From contig JAKPCT010000286.1 in the NCBI GenBank assembly GCA_029553165.1, forward strand, positions 1-51,548: a DNA stretch of 51,548 nt, written 5' to 3'. The translations under genes and the position numbers were made by a program. The notes under the pieces are model-generated. The model worked only from the letters and a program-made list of their open reading frames with translations. It did not search any database and was not told the DNA's origin. The DNA comes from Bacillota bacterium (GTDB taxonomy: Bacteria > Bacillota > UBA4882 > UBA8346). Of the stretch, positions 34,417 through 43,849 are shown one piece after another (position 1 is the stretch's first letter; the number at the start of each line of letters is the position of its first letter).

Positions 34417-34651
34417 TGCTTATACCTCCTCTTTGATATAGATTTACCATCTTTTTTGTTGCTTATGCTGTGAAGAAAGATGGTATTAATTGGAGGTATT
34501 TCTTTTTTAATACTTTTTCTCACCGACCAAATGTTCCACTTCATAATTACCGTTTGAGGAAGATGTAAGCACGTATTTCGGAAATGGATAACTCACTAAA
34601 TACCTCGAGTTTTGACATTATAACTCGTCAACAGTTTTTCAAAATGATACT
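34417..34651. other. Non-coding gap: leader of the DUF1614-spoIIP operon
   Basis: This 235-base gap holds the SD-hiding hairpin described separately and, further upstream, a TATAAT-like sequence near 34620 (minus strand) with TTGACG only five bases before it and no well-spaced -35. That could be a promoter read by a sporulation sigma factor, but I cannot assign it. No other gene is seen. Confidence 0.4.
34422..34499 (-). promoter_or_regulatory. SD-sequestering nested hairpin before DUF1614-spoIIP
   Basis: The SD GGAGGTAT (34422-34429, minus strand) is exactly complementary to ATACCTCC upstream (34492-34499). Between them an inner 10-base-pair stem TACCATCTTT/AAAGATGGTA (34476-34485 with 34445-34454) would bring the two together. 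The structure would bury the ribosome site of the operon's first gene. Confidence 0.6.
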
Positions 34652-34699
34652 CAAAAAACAAAAAAGCTGTCCGCAAAATCTCGATATTTTGCGGACAGC
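34652..34699 (-). terminator. Strong terminator of the rpsA operon
   Basis: A 14-base-pair GC-containing stem GCTGTCCGCAAAAT with its complement (34666-34699, loop ATCGAG) is followed on the minus strand by six T, a G and six T. It lies 32 bases after the rpsA stop and closes the long housekeeping run. Confidence 0.95.
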
Positions 34700-34731
34700 C
34701 TCGCTGGCAAACAGTACTTTGAACCTTAAGA

Positions 34732-35907
34732 TTATTTGTTAATCAAATCCCCAATACTTTGAGTGATCGGTTTATCCTCTTGTTGATCGAGGAATTGGCT
34801 AATCTCTGAGTCAACTTTATCTTCGGTTACTTGTTTAAGACTTAATGCTACTTTACGGTTTTCATAATCAATCTTGATGATCTTGGCTTGTACTTCAGCG
34901 CCGACAGTTAAAACTTCATCTGGCTTACTGATTCGTTTTTCGGAGATTTGTGATACGTGAGCCAAGCCCTCAATACCATCGGTCAGACGAATAAACGCTC
35001 CAAAAGATTCAAGTTTGACAACTACTCCTTGATAGACTTTTCCTTCTTCAAAGTTTTTAATCTTTTCATCCCAAGGATGGTTTTGAACTTGTTTTAATGA
35101 TAAAGAGATCTTTTTATTGGCTTGGTCAATCTTGGTTATCAGGACTTCTACCTGATCACCCTCTTTTAAAACATCTTTTACGGATTTAACCCGATACCAG
35201 CTTAGTTCGGAAATATGAATTAAACCTTCAATTCCGGAACCGAGATCTACAAACGCTCCAAAGTCAGTTATCCTGGTAACTTTACCGGTTTGACGCTGTC
35301 CTTCAGTAATATTTTGATAAAAACTACTTTCAGCTGCCAACTTTTCGACTTCCAGGATTACCCGGCGGGAAACAACGATTCGCCTCTTCGAACGATCGAA
35401 CTCAATGATCTTCACTTGATAAGTCTGACCGACAAAATCAGCTAAATCTTTTACGAATCCCAGACTTGATTGTGAAGCAGGCATAAATCCTTTCAGACCG
35501 TTTATTCGAACACTTAAACCGCCTTTAACAACTTCATCAACATAGGCATCAACCGGGGTTTGATTTTGATAAACCGTTTCAAGCAAATCCCAGACTTCTT
35601 CTTGTTCAATTCTTTTTCTTGAGAGCAGGATCCCATCATCATCACCAATTTTGACGACCATTGCTTTGATTTTATCGCCAACCTGAACAACCTCTTTAGC
35701 TGAACTAACCGGCTTACTGGTTAATTCTTCGAGGGGAATGACCAAATCGGACTTTCCGCCGATATCTACAAAAACCTCCCCATCTTTGACCAGGATTACG
35801 GTTGCTTCAACTATTTGACCCTTCGATAAGTACTGAAACCGGTCTTCGGCCAGATTCATGTCAAACTGTTCCTCATTTGTATTTTCTGTTTTTAAAACAT
35901 CAGTCAC
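34732..35907 (-). CDS. rpsA: 30S ribosomal protein S1 homologue, four S1 domains
   Basis: This 391-residue protein has four S1 RNA-binding repeats: GQIVEATVILVKDGEVFVDIG (about 30-95), TPVDAYVDEVVKGGLSVRINGLKGFMP (about 115-180), GQRQTGKVTRITDFGAFVDLG (about 200-270) and GKVYQGVVVKLESFGAFIRL (about 285-355). It corresponds to the Firmicute S1-like protein (YpfD type), shorter than the six-repeat protein of proteobacteria. It overlaps ispH by eight bases. The cmk-ispH-rpsA order is common in clostridia, sometimes with ispH and S1 fused. It likely aids mRNA binding or translation of structured RNAs. Confidence 0.93.
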   Translation of the reverse strand: MTDVLKTENTNEEQFDMNLAEDRFQYLSKGQIVEATVILVKDGEVFVDIGGKSDLVIPLEELTSKPVSSAKEVVQVGDKIKAMVVKIGDDDGILLSRKRIEQEEVWDLLETVYQNQTPVDAYVDEVVKGGLSVRINGLKGFMPASQSSLGFVKDLADFVGQTYQVKIIEFDRSKRRIVVSRRVILEVEKLAAESSFYQNITEGQRQTGKVTRITDFGAFVDLGSGIEGLIHISELSWYRVKSVKDVLKEGDQVEVLITKIDQANKKISLSLKQVQNHPWDEKIKNFEEGKVYQGVVVKLESFGAFIRLTDGIEGLAHVSQISEKRISKPDEVLTVGAEVQAKIIKIDYENRKVALSLKQVTEDKVDSEISQFLDQQEDKPITQSIGDLINK

Positions 35908-36754
35908 TAATAATACCTCCTAAAGATTTGATTTTTTCAACAACTGCATTTATTTGACTGTCGGGTGTAGATGCTCCTGCAGTGATTCCAACTACCTTTT
36001 TATCTTGAAACCAGTCGGTCTGAAGCTCGGCTGCCGATTCAACATGGTAGGTTAATGTTCCGTTATTAGCAGCAATTTCGGCTAACCGGCATGTATTGGC
36101 AGAGTTTTTACCGCCGACAACGATCACTAAATCAACCTGTTTACTGAGTTCCGCCACTTCCTGTTGGCGTTTCGAAGTCGCCAGACAGATGGTATTAAAT
36201 ACCCGGCATTCCTTGGTACGTTTGACTATTTGACAGACTATCTGTTGGAAATTATTGATATCTTGAGTTGTTTGGCTGATGATCCCTACTTTTAATTCTA
36301 AATTCATTTGCTCAAGTTCTGTAGGACTACTGACAATCAACGCCTCTCCGGCTGCCGAATCAAGGACACCCTTAACTTCGGCATGTTCCCGTTCCCCTAT
36401 AATAATAAGCTGATACCCTTCTTTTTTTAAGAGTACAGCCAGTTGGTGAACATTTTTGACAAAAGGACAAGTAGCATCAATAACCTCTAGGTTTTTTTCT
36501 TTAGCGTACTGGTAGATACCCGGACCAACACCATGAGAACGAATTACTACTCTTCCCTCCGGTACTTCTTCAATTTGATTGACAACATGCAAACCTTTCG
36601 CTTCCAATCCTTTTACGACAGTTGGATTATGGATTAGAGGACCCAAACTGAAGATTGGACTCTTTTCCTCAGCATTCAGCGCCGCTTCAACCAGTTCTAA
36701 AGCCCGTCGGACACCAAAGCAAAAACCTGCCGATTTGGCAATTATTATTTGCAA
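35900..36754 (-). CDS. ispH: 4-hydroxy-3-methylbut-2-enyl diphosphate reductase
   Basis: This 284-residue enzyme catalyses the last step of the MEP isoprenoid pathway, reducing HMBPP to isopentenyl and dimethylallyl diphosphate. The three cluster cysteines are visible in SAGFCFGVRRAL (C12), DATCPFV (near 96) and NTICLATSKRQ (near 193). The substrate-binding SHG and EHAEVKG histidines and GITAGASTPD near the end are also present. It is a cytoplasmic 4Fe-4S enzyme needing ferredoxin or flavodoxin. It overlaps rpsA by eight bases. Confidence 0.96.
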   Translation of the reverse strand: MQIIIAKSAGFCFGVRRALELVEAALNAEEKSPIFSLGPLIHNPTVVKGLEAKGLHVVNQIEEVPEGRVVIRSHGVGPGIYQYAKEKNLEVIDATCPFVKNVHQLAVLLKKEGYQLIIIGEREHAEVKGVLDSAAGEALIVSSPTELEQMNLELKVGIISQTTQDINNFQQIVCQIVKRTKECRVFNTICLATSKRQQEVAELSKQVDLVIVVGGKNSANTCRLAEIAANNGTLTYHVESAAELQTDWFQDKKVVGITAGASTPDSQINAVVEKIKSLGGIISD

Positions 36755-36779
36755 AATTTATCAACCTCATTTTCGACAA

Positions 36780-37472
36780 CTATTTAAGGACTGCGCCTTT
36801 TTCCTTAGCCAAGTTAACGATCCGCTCAACTACAGCCTCAAGGGTCATTTCGGTTGTATCAAGTAATAATGCATCTTCTGCTTGACGTAACGGATTGACC
36901 TCACGATTACTATCAATAAAATCACGTTTCTTGATCTGCTCAATCAACTCGGCCAAGTCGACATCGATCCCTTTTTGTTTCAGTTCAAGCCAGCGTCTTT
37001 TGCCCCGCTCTTCAACCGAGGCGGTCAGAAAGATCTTCAACTCTGCGTTTGGTAAAACCACAGTACCGATATCCCGGCCATCCATTACCACACCACCGGA
37101 TTGGGCCATCGCCTGTTGCAGCCTGACCATTGCGTCCCTGACTCCGGCTACTGAAGCTACAACTGAAACATTATTTGTAACCTCAATGCTTCTGATTGCT
37201 TCACTGACATCAAGTCCATCCAAAATAGTATGTAGGATTGACTGGCCGTCTTCCCAAAGGTATTGCAGTTGAATATCGGATTGCTCGGCTAAGTCTACTA
37301 ATTGCCTTTCATTGCTTAAATCAACGTTTTGTTGCAATGCTTTCAGGGTTATTGCCCGATACATTGCGCCGGTATCAATATAAATATAATCAAATTTCTG
37401 TGCAACTAACTTCGCAACCGTACTTTTCCCCGAACCTGCCGGACCATCAAGCGCTATTGAGATCTTCTTCAT
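36780..37472 (-). CDS. cmk: Cytidylate kinase
   Basis: This 230-residue enzyme phosphorylates CMP and dCMP with ATP. The P-loop GPAGSGKST lies at residues 10-18, followed by YIDTGAMYRAIT and VMDGRDIGTVVLPNAELKIFLTAS, then RDFIDSNREVNPL with the CMP-binding region. All are type for Cmk. Length fits the family. It lies 25 bases before ispH and is followed in many clostridia by plsC, which is absent here. A plus-strand reading frame overlapping it is a shadow. Confidence 0.95.
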   Translation of the reverse strand: MKKISIALDGPAGSGKSTVAKLVAQKFDYIYIDTGAMYRAITLKALQQNVDLSNERQLVDLAEQSDIQLQYLWEDGQSILHTILDGLDVSEAIRSIEVTNNVSVVASVAGVRDAMVRLQQAMAQSGGVVMDGRDIGTVVLPNAELKIFLTASVEERGKRRWLELKQKGIDVDLAELIEQIKKRDFIDSNREVNPLRQAEDALLLDTTEMTLEAVVERIVNLAKEKGAVLK

Positions 37473-37511
37473 TCGTCTACCCCCAGAAACAGAGTTGTCC
37501 CAAACTGAAAC

Positions 37512-37970
37512 TCAATTTGATTCCTCAATATTATAAAGTTCTTCACGCCCCTGCCTGACGATCTTTAAAGCCCGGTCCAGATTGTCTTCAAGTTGTTTCA
37601 TTATTCGATGCGCATAATTATGAGCTTCGGTTTCAATATCCTCAGCCATCATTTTGGCTTCATTAATAATTCGCCGCGCCTCTTCTTCCGCTTTAATCAA
37701 GATCCGATCTTGACGGATTAATTCTTCAGCATAATTTTCTGCTTCTTTGATTATTCGTTTGGCTTCTTCCTGCGCTTGTAAGAGGTAACGTTCCTTTTCC
37801 CTGCTGACCCATTCAGCTTGTTTCACTTCTTCAGGTAACGCAATCTTGATTTTTTCGATTAATTCTTCCATCTCTTCGCGGTCAATCAGGATCTTTCCCG
37901 CAAATTGAAAATTGTCTGACGTTAATTCTTCTAAGCGTTCCAAAAGCACTAATAAATTCATCTTCGACAT
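37512..37970 (-). CDS. Coiled-coil protein of unknown function (ATPase/DivIVA-like)
   Basis: This 152-residue hydrophilic protein is almost wholly helical, rich in Glu, Lys, Arg, Ala and Ile with heptad-like repeats (RIIKEAENYAEELIRQ, EEARRIINEAKMMAEDIE). Such proteins next to coaD in Firmicutes are often annotated as ATPase or vacuolar ATPase subunit E-like. The likeness to the ATP synthase b subunit and to DivIVA-type coiled coils is only structural. No motor or nucleotide site is present. The gene lies 26 bases after coaD, likely in the same transcript. Its role is not known. Confidence 0.75.
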   Translation of the reverse strand: MSKMNLLVLLERLEELTSDNFQFAGKILIDREEMEELIEKIKIALPEEVKQAEWVSREKERYLLQAQEEAKRIIKEAENYAEELIRQDRILIKAEEEARRIINEAKMMAEDIETEAHNYAHRIMKQLEDNLDRALKIVRQGREELYNIEESN

Positions 37971-37996
37971 TTATTTCTCCTAGGCTTAATCTTAAT

Positions 37997-39079
<1,083 letters not shown>

Positions 39080-39083
<4 letters not shown>

Positions 39084-39925
39084 AATGGCAACGCAACTAT
39101 TCCAATTGTAAAAGGCCCGGCATGAGTTCCCACAATCGGACCAATTATACTATTATGAAAATGATCGATTTGCAGAGATTTTTCGGCTTCTTGTTTTAAA
39201 ACCGTTACCATATCCGGTAATTCGGTATGGATAATACTCACTTCTAAGAGACGATCACCGAATTTTTCAGAAAGTTTTCCTACCATCTGTTGCGCTACTT
39301 TTTGGAAGTTACCCCTGATCTTTTCGATCGGGACGATCACGCCGCCAGAGATTCCCAGTATCGGTTTGATATTTAATAGACCACCCAAAAACGCAGTCGC
39401 TTTTCCGATGCGACCGGTCCGGGCAAGATGTTCTAATGAATCAACGGTAAAATAAACGGCAATCTCTTCTTTACATCTGTCAACCGCAGCAAGGATTTCT
39501 TCCAGTCCGCCACCCAAAGCTGCCAGCTTGGCCGCTCTGATGGCGATCAACCCTAAAACCATCGACACAAAACGTGAATCAATCACTATAACCTGGTATT
39601 CATCCCCTAACATCTCAGCGGCAATTCGCGCCGAATTTACGGCACCACTCATTTCGCCGGAAATATGAATCGAGATGATTGTATCTCCCGGTTTGGCAAT
39701 CGTTTGATATACTTTCAGAAATTCACCCGGTGCCGGCTGTGAAGTATTAGGAACAGCCTGTTCATTTTTTAACCGATGGTAAAATTCTTCGCTCCAAATA
39801 TCAACTCCATCTTTGAAGACTTCTTCTCCAAAATGTACATTTAATGGGACGATCCCTATCTGATATTCGCTGGCTAACTTACTGGGAATATCGGAACTAC
39901 TGTCAGTTACAACATGGATTGCCAT
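39080..39925 (-). CDS. DegV family fatty-acid-binding protein (FakB-like)
   Basis: This 281-residue protein has the DegV opening MAIHVVTDSSSDIPSKLASEY, then TSQPAPGEFLKVYQ, IISIHISGEMSGAVNSARIAA and IDSRFVSMVLG. Near residue 180 it has LEHLARTGRIGKATAFLGGLLNIKPIL. DegV proteins bind one fatty acid; in staphylococci FakB presents it to the kinase FakA. The fakA gene is upstream in the same run, so that role is likely here. The ATG at 39923-39925 has AAGGAG seven bases upstream and gives the family N-terminus; an earlier ATG would add 15 unlike residues. Confidence 0.9.
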
Positions 39926-39973
39926 TAACTCACTCCTTAAAATAAATCCGCCAATTACCCATTCTCGCATTTA

Positions 39974-41644
39974 TTATTCAACTGAAAACAGATAATAATA
40001 CAAAGGTTGACCACCATAATACAACTCAAATTCCGCCTCCGGAAATTCCTGTTCCAGCTGATTTAACAATTCTTGCGCCGCAGCAGTAGGGACATCGGAA
40101 CCATAATAGATCGAGACCAAACTACCATTAACTTGCGGAATCCGTTTTAAAGTATTTTTGATCACGTCTTCGGGGACAGTCCCATAGGTCACAATCTCGC
40201 CATCAACCAAGCCAATGACATCGCCTTGGCTGATATCAAGCTCACCAATTTGGACACTACGGACCGAATATGTTATCTCTCCTGAAATTACCTGTTCAAC
40301 TTTTTCAGTTATTTTGGCGATATTATCTTCCAAACCGGATTCAGAATTATAACTTACCAATGCTGCTAATCCTTCCGGTATCGTCCGCGTCGGAATAACA
40401 TGTACCTTTTTCGAGACAATTTCATGCACATGATTGGCAGTCATAATGATATTACTGTTATTGGGCAATAAAATAACATTTGCGGCTTTTAATGAAGAAA
40501 CAGCCTTAGCCAGCTCCTCAATGCTGGGATTCATGGTTTGACCACCATTAACCACATATTTGACTCCCAGACTCTTAAAAATTCGTTCCAGCCCGTCTCC
40601 TGTAGCAATCGCAACGATTGCTACCTGTTCATCATCACCATCTTCATGCGCTAACTTCGCTAATCGTTCCTTACTCTGTTCAATCATGTTGTGAATTTGA
40701 ATTTCAAATAATTCACCTAATCCAACTGCAAAATCAAGGACGATACCCGGATTATTGGTATGCAGATGGATCTTAACCGTATTTTCGTCTCCAACTACTA
40801 AGAGGCAGTCGCCATGAGGATTTAAATGGTTTTTAATGTGTTCTAAATCTAAATTTTTGCCTTTTAAGATAAATTCCGTACAATACTGAAAATTAATCTC
40901 GCCCTCCGGCAACAACTCATTCTCAGTATATGATGTAACATTAGTAACTTTTTTTGTTTGATCAATTGAATTAATCGTCTCTAAGTCGACCTTTTCACCA
41001 TTTAAATACTGGATAATTCCTTTGATATAATAAACTAAACCTTGGCCACCGGCATCGACCACTCCAGCCTGTTTTAAAACCGGCAGCATCTCCGGGGTTT
41101 TAGCCAATACTTCTACGGCATGCTGGTAAATATTATTGACATATTCCTTCAGCGAAATATTGTTATCAACATTCGCCATTGAATATTTGGCCATCTCTTT
41201 GATAACCGTCAAAATGGTCCCTTCAACCGGCCGCCTTACCGCCCGAAAGGCCATATTAGCAGCTCCATTGATGCCCAAAGCAATCTCTTTACTGGTAAAT
41301 TGTTTGGTGTCTTTAGGAAGCGCTTTAACAAAACCTCTGAAGAATTGCGAGACTATTACACCACTGTTTCCTCTGGCTCCCATTAAAGCGCCGTAAGCCG
41401 CTGATTCCAACAGTTCAAGGACATTTTGCGACGGGTTATTACATACTTCTTTATAGGCAGATTGAAAAGTTAAATACATATTGGTACCGGTATCTCCGTC
41501 CGGGACAGGAAAGACGTTCAAAGCATCAACATCGGCTTTATGAAGATAAATAGAAGCTGTTGCAGAAGCCATCATTTCTCTTAATAATAAACTATCAAGT
41601 GCAGCTGACTGCAAAGTTTTAACCCCCTCTAATCCATTAATCAT
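39974..41644 (-). CDS. fakA: Fatty acid kinase catalytic subunit FakA-like (DhaL domain, YloV)
   Basis: This 556-residue protein has an N-terminal DhaL domain with the metal-binding motif NVFPVPDGDTGTNM (Asp49, Asp51) and MGARGNSGVIVSQFFRG near residue 90-106. A middle domain follows, and a C-terminal DegV-like half from about residue 330. FakA phosphorylates fatty acids held by DegV-type FakB, feeding phospholipid synthesis in the cytoplasm. The asp23-like gene precedes it with a one-base overlap, the common yloU-yloV order. The DegV gene follows, which completes a kinase-carrier pair. Confidence 0.93.
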   Translation of the reverse strand: MINGLEGVKTLQSAALDSLLLREMMASATASIYLHKADVDALNVFPVPDGDTGTNMYLTFQSAYKEVCNNPSQNVLELLESAAYGALMGARGNSGVIVSQFFRGFVKALPKDTKQFTSKEIALGINGAANMAFRAVRRPVEGTILTVIKEMAKYSMANVDNNISLKEYVNNIYQHAVEVLAKTPEMLPVLKQAGVVDAGGQGLVYYIKGIIQYLNGEKVDLETINSIDQTKKVTNVTSYTENELLPEGEINFQYCTEFILKGKNLDLEHIKNHLNPHGDCLLVVGDENTVKIHLHTNNPGIVLDFAVGLGELFEIQIHNMIEQSKERLAKLAHEDGDDEQVAIVAIATGDGLERIFKSLGVKYVVNGGQTMNPSIEELAKAVSSLKAANVILLPNNSNIIMTANHVHEIVSKKVHVIPTRTIPEGLAALVSYNSESGLEDNIAKITEKVEQVISGEITYSVRSVQIGELDISQGDVIGLVDGEIVTYGTVPEDVIKNTLKRIPQVNGSLVSIYYGSDVPTAAAQELLNQLEQEFPEAEFELYYGGQPLYYYLFSVE

Positions 41645-42021
41645 TATGAATTGATTTTCTCAGTTCTTACTCCTTGAACAATAACATTTACTTTCAAAGT
41701 TTGCAGTCCCATTTGAGTCTCGATGGCGTATTTAACATTTTCAATTACGTTATGAGCAACTTCCCGGATCCGTACTCCATATTCCACGATAATATATAAG
41801 TCAACGATCACCCGATCATCATCGATAATAACTTCAATCCCTTTTGTCAGATTGTCTTTACCGGTTAAAAGTTCAGAGATGCCATCCTGAATATTTCGGG
41901 AAGCCATACCCACTACTCCAAAACATTGCAATGTTGCTATTCCAGCTACTAAAGCGATAGCATGAGGTGAAATATTGATCGCCCCTAAATTTTCTTTAGT
42001 TGCACTTGCCTTTTTTGACAC
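41644..42021 (-). CDS. Asp23/Gls24 family protein (YloU type)
   Basis: This 125-residue protein belongs to the Asp23/Gls24 family of alkaline-shock or envelope-stress proteins. It has INISPHAIALVAGIATLQCFGVVGM, then GIEVIIDDDRVIVDLYIIVEYGVRI and NVIENVKYAIETQMGLQTLKVNVIVQGV. It is cytoplasmic and in Staphylococcus associates with the membrane. YloU-type members always precede the fakA-like gene, as here. The start is preceded by AAGGAGGAG. It begins the housekeeping run that ends at the rpsA terminator. Confidence 0.92.
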   Translation of the reverse strand: MSKKASATKENLGAINISPHAIALVAGIATLQCFGVVGMASRNIQDGISELLTGKDNLTKGIEVIIDDDRVIVDLYIIVEYGVRIREVAHNVIENVKYAIETQMGLQTLKVNVIVQGVRTEKINS

Positions 42022-42243
42022 TATGGCTCCTCCTTAATTTCAAATTGAGAAACAAATTCGCGAAAAAAATATTTTTTCCTGCAATATCCGGCAATCACTT
42101 TCAACCGGTCTTCCAATTAATTAAGCTACTGTTAATTAAATCAAACATTTAAATATTTCGGTTTTTTGTAAAAAAATCCTCCCCAAATAAATTATGTTAA
42201 GTTTATTTTGTTCATACATTAAAAATTATAATCGAAGTTATAC
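42022..42243. other. Divergent non-coding region between asp23-like gene and rpmB
   Basis: This AT-rich gap holds the SD of the minus-strand gene (42024-42032) and, further in, an isolated GGGGAGGA on the minus strand (about 42169-42176) that precedes no recognisable gene. I find no clear promoter for the minus strand; candidates have poor -35 or -10 boxes. The rpmB promoter lies at its right edge. Confidence 0.4.
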
Positions 42244-42272
42244 TTGCCAGATATTAGAGTTTATGATAAAAT
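42244..42272 (+). promoter_or_regulatory. Sigma-A type promoter for rpmB
   Basis: -35 TTGCCA (42244-42249), 17-base spacer and -10 TAAAAT (42267-42272), about 40 bases before the rpmB start. Confidence 0.75.
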
Positions 42273-42311
42273 GTTTTTGTTTGCAGCGCATGTTAGATGG
42301 AGGTGTTTTAG

Positions 42312-42503
42312 TTGGCAAATCGTTGCTTTGTCTGTGGTAAAGATTATCAAACGGGTAATTTGGTAAGCCATTCAAATATCAAGACTCATCGCCGTTGGAA
42401 AGCAAATATACGTTCCGTTAAAGCTGTTGTTGATGGTGCTACCAAGAAAATACGTGTATGTTCCCGTTGCTTACGTTCCAACAAGATTCAAAGAGCTGTC
42501 TGA
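42312..42503 (+). CDS. rpmB: 50S ribosomal protein L28
   Basis: This 63-residue protein has the L28 core SNIKTHRRWKANIRSV and a zinc-binding set of four cysteines, CFVCGKDYQ at residues 5-8 and VCSRCLRSNKI at about 50-53. It is the cysteine-bearing (C+) form of L28, which often goes with zinc-replete growth. The start is TTG at 42312 with GGAGGTG nine bases upstream. A terminator follows the stop. It is read opposite to the housekeeping run, divergent from the Asp23 gene. Confidence 0.95.
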   Translation: MANRCFVCGKDYQTGNLVSHSNIKTHRRWKANIRSVKAVVDGATKKIRVCSRCLRSNKIQRAV

Positions 42504-42508
42504 AAAAG

Positions 42509-42528
42509 AAGACCTACGGGTCTTTTTT
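42509..42528 (+). terminator. Terminator after rpmB
   Basis: AAGACC and GGTCTT pair around TACG, followed by a run of T. It lies six bases after the rpmB stop and 76 bases before the prs start. Confidence 0.85.
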
Positions 42529-42604
42529 ATTTATGATTTAAAATCCCTATATTTTACTTTAAGGCAACATCATAAAAATTATTGTAAATGTGGAGGTGTA
42601 CTCG

Positions 42605-43555
42605 TTGTCGCAATACGGTCCGATGAAACTTTTTTGTGGAACCTCCAACCCACAATTAGGCCAGGAAATTGCTGATTACTTAGGAATTAGACTTGGGGTA
42701 GTTAATATTTCACGCTTTGCCAATGGCGAAATCCACGTTATGTTTAAAGAGAGTATTCGTGGTTCCGATGTTTTTATCGTTCAATCTTTCTCCGGCAACA
42801 ATATCAATGATCACATTATGGAAATGTTGATTATGATTGATGCCTTAAAAAGAGCCTCCGCCGGACGAATCACTGCTGTAATTCCATATTACTGTTATTC
42901 CCGTCAGGAGAAGAAAACCGCGCCACGGGAACCGATTACTGCCCGAATGCTCGCTGATATTATTTCGACTGTCGGTGCTGATCGAGTGATTACAATGGAT
43001 TTACATGCTCCGGCAATCCAAGGGTTCTTTAATATTCCAGTAGATCATATGACAGCTTTACCAATGTTAGCCCAATATATTAAAGAAAAAAATATCTCTG
43101 ATGGTGTAATTGTTGCTCCTGATGCCGGAAGTGTCAAAAAAGCCGAAAAACTGGCCGCCCGTTTGGACATGCCTTTAGGAGTTATGTATAAGCGAAGACC
43201 GGCACCGAATGTTGCCGAAGCAACCTTCTTTATTGGCGATGTTAAGGATAAAACACCGATCATCATTGATGATATGGTTGATACTGCCGGCAGTATCATG
43301 CAAGTAGTTGAGACCGTTTTAGCCCGGGGCGCAAAGCCGGCGATTCACCTTTTAACAACCCATGGTATCTTTTCGCCACCGGCAATCGACCGTCTTAGTC
43401 ATGAATCAATCAAAGAGATCATTGTTTGTAACACGATTCCACTGTCACCGGAAAAGTCATTACCAAAGATTAAAATGCTGTCGATTGCTCCGTTGCTTGG
43501 CGATGCAATCCGGCGGATTCACCAGGATATTTCAGTCAGTGTCTTATTTGACTAA
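42605..43555 (+). CDS. prs: Ribose-phosphate pyrophosphokinase
   Basis: This 316-residue enzyme makes PRPP from ribose 5-phosphate and ATP. It starts MSQYGPMKLFCGTSNPQLGQEIA, then has FANGEIHVMFKESIRGSDVF, YYCYSRQEKK, DLHAPAIQGFF and the PRPP loop IIIDDMVDTAGSI (near 220). The TTG at 42605 has GGAGG eight bases upstream; a GTG at 42590 would overlap that SD. Length is typical. The gene follows rpmB and its terminator, and no terminator is obvious after it before the riboswitch region. Confidence 0.95.
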   Translation: MSQYGPMKLFCGTSNPQLGQEIADYLGIRLGVVNISRFANGEIHVMFKESIRGSDVFIVQSFSGNNINDHIMEMLIMIDALKRASAGRITAVIPYYCYSRQEKKTAPREPITARMLADIISTVGADRVITMDLHAPAIQGFFNIPVDHMTALPMLAQYIKEKNISDGVIVAPDAGSVKKAEKLAARLDMPLGVMYKRRPAPNVAEATFFIGDVKDKTPIIIDDMVDTAGSIMQVVETVLARGAKPAIHLLTTHGIFSPPAIDRLSHESIKEIIVCNTIPLSPEKSLPKIKMLSIAPLLGDAIRRIHQDISVSVLFD

Positions 43556-43631
43556 TTTTGGCTCCTAATGTATAATAAGTTAAACTATTGCAACATAATA
43601 ATATAAAATATAATAATAATTCGTTTTCCTT

Positions 43632-43764
43632 AACGCTTAATCTCTGATTGAGAACGGGGGACCCAAACTTGTGGGGTGAATGATCGTGCTGACATATCAA
43701 CGATATGGGGCACGCTTTAGGGTTACTCTTCGACCCGAATCCGGCAGCTAACCTCGTCAGCGTT
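43632..43764 (+). promoter_or_regulatory. Cyclic di-AMP riboswitch (ydaO/yuaA type) upstream of dapB
   Basis: The conserved core of the ydaO RNA family is present: AACGCT (43632-43637) pairs with AGCGTT (43759-43764) as the outer stem. Inside are GGGGGACCCAAA, GGGGTGAAT, TAGGGTTACTCTTCGACC, CCGAATCC and GGCAGCTAACCTCGT, near-exact matches to the family consensus. An intrinsic terminator follows. The ligand is cyclic di-AMP, which in known cases turns the gene off by termination. Confidence 0.95.
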
Positions 43765-43792
43765 GCAAGAGGGGTGAACATGTGTTTTACTA

Positions 43793-43820
43793 AACCATGG
43801 TTTCCTCCATGGTTTTTTGT
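43793..43820 (+). terminator. Riboswitch expression-platform terminator
   Basis: AACCATGG and CCATGGTT pair around TTTCCT, followed by T-rich sequence, 30 bases after the riboswitch and 30 bases before the dapB start. Formation is expected to be controlled by the aptamer. Confidence 0.85.
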
Positions 43821-43849
43821 TATCCATGATCACATTAAGGAGGTAATGA

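Noticed and set aside
36895-37272. 125-codon plus-strand open frame within cmk
   Set aside because: Antisense to a well-supported cytidylate kinase, Ser/Ile-rich low-information protein and no SD; a shadow frame.
42427-42675. Plus-strand frame across rpmB end, terminator and prs start
   Set aside because: It overlaps two well-supported genes and reads through a terminator.
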